Under the pieces are notes generated by a model. It ran no database searches, was not told where the DNA came from, and saw only the letters and a list, made by a program, of their open reading frames with translations. Positions 5,177 to 6,370 of a stretch of DNA of 6,370 bases are shown here, in pieces. Position numbers and translations under genes: made by a program. Positions within the stretch are counted from its first letter, which is position 1. Each line of letters begins with the position of its first letter. Source of the DNA: Cryomorphaceae bacterium (lineage in GTDB: Bacteria; Bacteroidota; Bacteroidia; Flavobacteriales; Schleiferiaceae); assembly GCA_003451355.1 (NCBI GenBank), contig DMDX01000114.1, positions 1 through 6,370 of the forward strand, given 5' to 3'.

Positions 5177-6063
5177 CGCAGTTCTTTAGGTTGTACGTGG
5201 GTAAATACCCGCGAAATATTAAATCCGAGAAACAAGTCCCCATTTGCCCACGAGCCAGGGGTTTGCATCATCCATTGGGGATCCGCCATGGATCGCGCAT
5301 TGGTCACGTGAAACTGAAATACGTGGCCGCCGGTCTCAAGGTCGAGACCGATGCTCAAGGGCGTGTGGGTTCCGGCAAAAGGTGTCTGGCGAAGCATCGC
5401 TTCTGCGGTCAATGCCATGCGCTGAGTCAACTTGTACCGCCCACTCAACCCAAGGCCGAGCTGGTCGTTCCGGTCGCTCGCCAGCGGAACCAAGTTGAAG
5501 TGCACCAGCGTAGGCGCAACTTGGAGCGACACCTTGTCGCTGAGCTTGCGCGCAATCATGAGTTGGTGGGCGTAGGCCAAACGATCGGTGAAGAAATGGT
5601 CAAACCCATCCGTAAACGGAACCGTGGTCGCCGTCATCGACGAATACCACACGACGCTCACCGGACTGTTGAATCCTTTTCCTCCCGTGGATTGGCGAAG
5701 CAGACGAAATTTGGTAAATCCGTCGTAGGTCTTGCTTCCCGAAGAGCGTCCAAGCCCCACATTCAACCACGATACGGGGTTGTACGAGTACTCAAAGCGG
5801 ATTTGAGCCACGTCGATCCCGAACAAGTTGTACAGCGGTTTATCGTTTAAGGCTCCGAAGCGGTGCCCAATGATGAACTGCCCGACCCCAGCACCCGGCA
5901 TTTCGACGGTCGAACCGTTGACCAACTTGGTACCCTTGAAGGTCGCAAACGCAAACTGCTTGGGTGCTTCAGGAGCCATTGCATCCAACTCAGCCAGCAA
6001 GTCGTCTTGCGCCCAAAGCCCCAAGGAACCCGCGGCAAAAAGCCCTAAAAGAAACTTACGCAC
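5173..6063 (-). CDS. DUF5777-like outer-membrane beta-barrel protein
   Basis: This 296-residue protein begins MRKFLLGLFAAGSLGLWAQ, a clear Sec signal peptide with probable cleavage after A18. The mature part is rich in alternating polar and hydrophobic strands with aromatic girdles, for example RFEYSYNPVSWLNVGLG, HVFQFHVTN and the final GDLFLGFNISRVF, as expected of an outer-membrane barrel. The start of the mature domain (FKGTKLVNG, then QFIIGHRFG) and the GDLFLGFN ending match my memory of the DUF5777 family of Bacteroidota, whose function is unknown. The start codon is GTG at 6063: it is the only start that keeps the signal peptide, since the next Met is residue 29. It overlaps the end of the YceI gene by 8 bases, and the TGA stop overlaps the cytochrome gene's ATG, so all three are translationally linked. 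No cofactor or catalytic motif is visible; a scaffold, channel or binding role for its operon partners is possible but unproven. Confidence 0.8.
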   Translation of the reverse strand: MRKFLLGLFAAGSLGLWAQDDLLAELDAMAPEAPKQFAFATFKGTKLVNGSTVEMPGAGVGQFIIGHRFGALNDKPLYNLFGIDVAQIRFEYSYNPVSWLNVGLGRSSGSKTYDGFTKFRLLRQSTGGKGFNSPVSVVWYSSMTATTVPFTDGFDHFFTDRLAYAHQLMIARKLSDKVSLQVAPTLVHFNLVPLASDRNDQLGLGLSGRYKLTQRMALTAEAMLRQTPFAGTHTPLSIGLDLETGGHVFQFHVTNARSMADPQWMMQTPGSWANGDLFLGFNISRVFTHVQPKELR

Positions 6064-6370
6064 CCTTCAACGTCGATTTAACGGTGACTTTAACATCCTC
6101 AGCGATCTTAGACACCATGAGGGTTGGGATTTTGATACCGTAGTCCGCCGTGTGCACGCTGAACTCGCTTTCAATAGACACCGATCCGTCCTTATTGACC
6201 GTAATCGTAATAGGGATATTCACATCCTTTGTGACACCATGGATTTCCATTTGACCCTTGACGCCACCTTTGTAGGTCGCCGGCTTCTTCCAATCAGTGA
6301 CACCGCCAATCTTGGCGCGTAGCGTCGCCTTGGGGAACTTCGTCGACTCCATGTAGTTCTCGTTGAAGTG
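6056..6370 (-). CDS. YceI family protein, C-terminal part, runs off the right edge
   Basis: The minus-strand frame is open to the window edge and encodes the last 104 residues; the N-terminus, including any signal peptide, lies outside. The visible part begins HFNENYMESTKFPKA, a very typical YceI stretch, and continues with MEIHGVTKDVNIPI and the closing FSVHTADYGIKIPTL. Family members are periplasmic lipocalin-like barrels, and characterised ones bind long isoprenoid chains such as polyprenyl compounds or ubiquinone. A Met at 6352 is internal to the conserved domain and should not be taken as the start. The TAA stop (6056-6058) lies inside the next gene, whose GTG start overlaps this gene by 8 bases. 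YceI proteins commonly occur near cytochromes, which fits the diheme lipoprotein two genes on. Confidence 0.92.
   Translation of the reverse strand, partial: HFNENYMESTKFPKATLRAKIGGVTDWKKPATYKGGVKGQMEIHGVTKDVNIPITITVNKDGSVSIESEFSVHTADYGIKIPTLMVSKIAEDVKVTVKSTLKGA

Noticed and set aside
5095..5850. 251-residue plus-strand open frame opposite the barrel and cytochrome genes
   Set aside because: It overlaps the ends of two real minus-strand genes and its translation is basic and low-complexity with no domain.
6350..6352. ATG as start of the YceI gene
   Set aside because: The frame continues upstream with HFNENY, which is conserved YceI sequence, so this Met is internal and the gene is cut by the window edge.

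Overview
The window reads as chromosomal DNA from a member of the Bacteroidota, probably a relatively GC-rich, free-living member of the Flavobacteriales or a related order. I assign this from gene content, not from a marker gene. Supporting signs are a PlsC-type acyltransferase with the NHQTYFMD box, a stand-alone HsdR-N-like nuclease-fold protein, a DUF5777-type beta-barrel next to YceI, little use of Shine-Dalgarno sequences, and three exact TAnnTTTG (Bacteroidota-type -7) elements just upstream of gene starts. No tRNA, rRNA, CRISPR array, transposase or phage gene is visible.

Layout. The left edge (1-257, minus) holds the N-terminal 85 codons of a lysophosphatidate-type acyltransferase. 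It is divergent from, and shares a CATG start-codon overlap with, a three-gene plus-strand operon (256-3071). That operon encodes a small HsdR-N-like (PD-(D/E)XK fold) protein, adenylosuccinate lyase PurB, and an AstE/AspA-type zinc amidohydrolase translationally coupled to purB by an ATGA overlap. A roughly 200-bp intergenic spacer (3072-3275) separates this operon from the convergent lhgO gene. It is almost entirely an inverted-repeat unit built from TTGGC words at 8-10-base spacing, with a non-repetitive core, and looks like a dispersed repeat.

The right half is all minus strand. lhgO (L-2-hydroxyglutarate oxidase, 3276-4454) follows a strong hairpin terminator (4469-4500) that closes an upstream operon running in from the right edge. 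In transcription order this operon is YceI (partial, 6370-6056), a DUF5777-like outer-membrane beta-barrel (6063-5173), and a diheme c-type cytochrome lipoprotein (5176-4520). The three genes overlap one another by 8 and 4 bases, so they are almost certainly co-translated.

How the genes work together. The left and centre are housekeeping metabolism: phospholipid synthesis, purine synthesis, removal of L-2-hydroxyglutarate, and an acyl-amino-acid-type hydrolase of unknown substrate. The YceI / barrel / diheme lipoprotein operon is the best candidate for an under-described system. It puts a predicted isoprenoid- or quinone-binding lipocalin-like protein, an outer-membrane barrel and a two-heme lipoprotein under one expression unit, which suggests an envelope redox or lipid-cofactor handling module. 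That function is inference.
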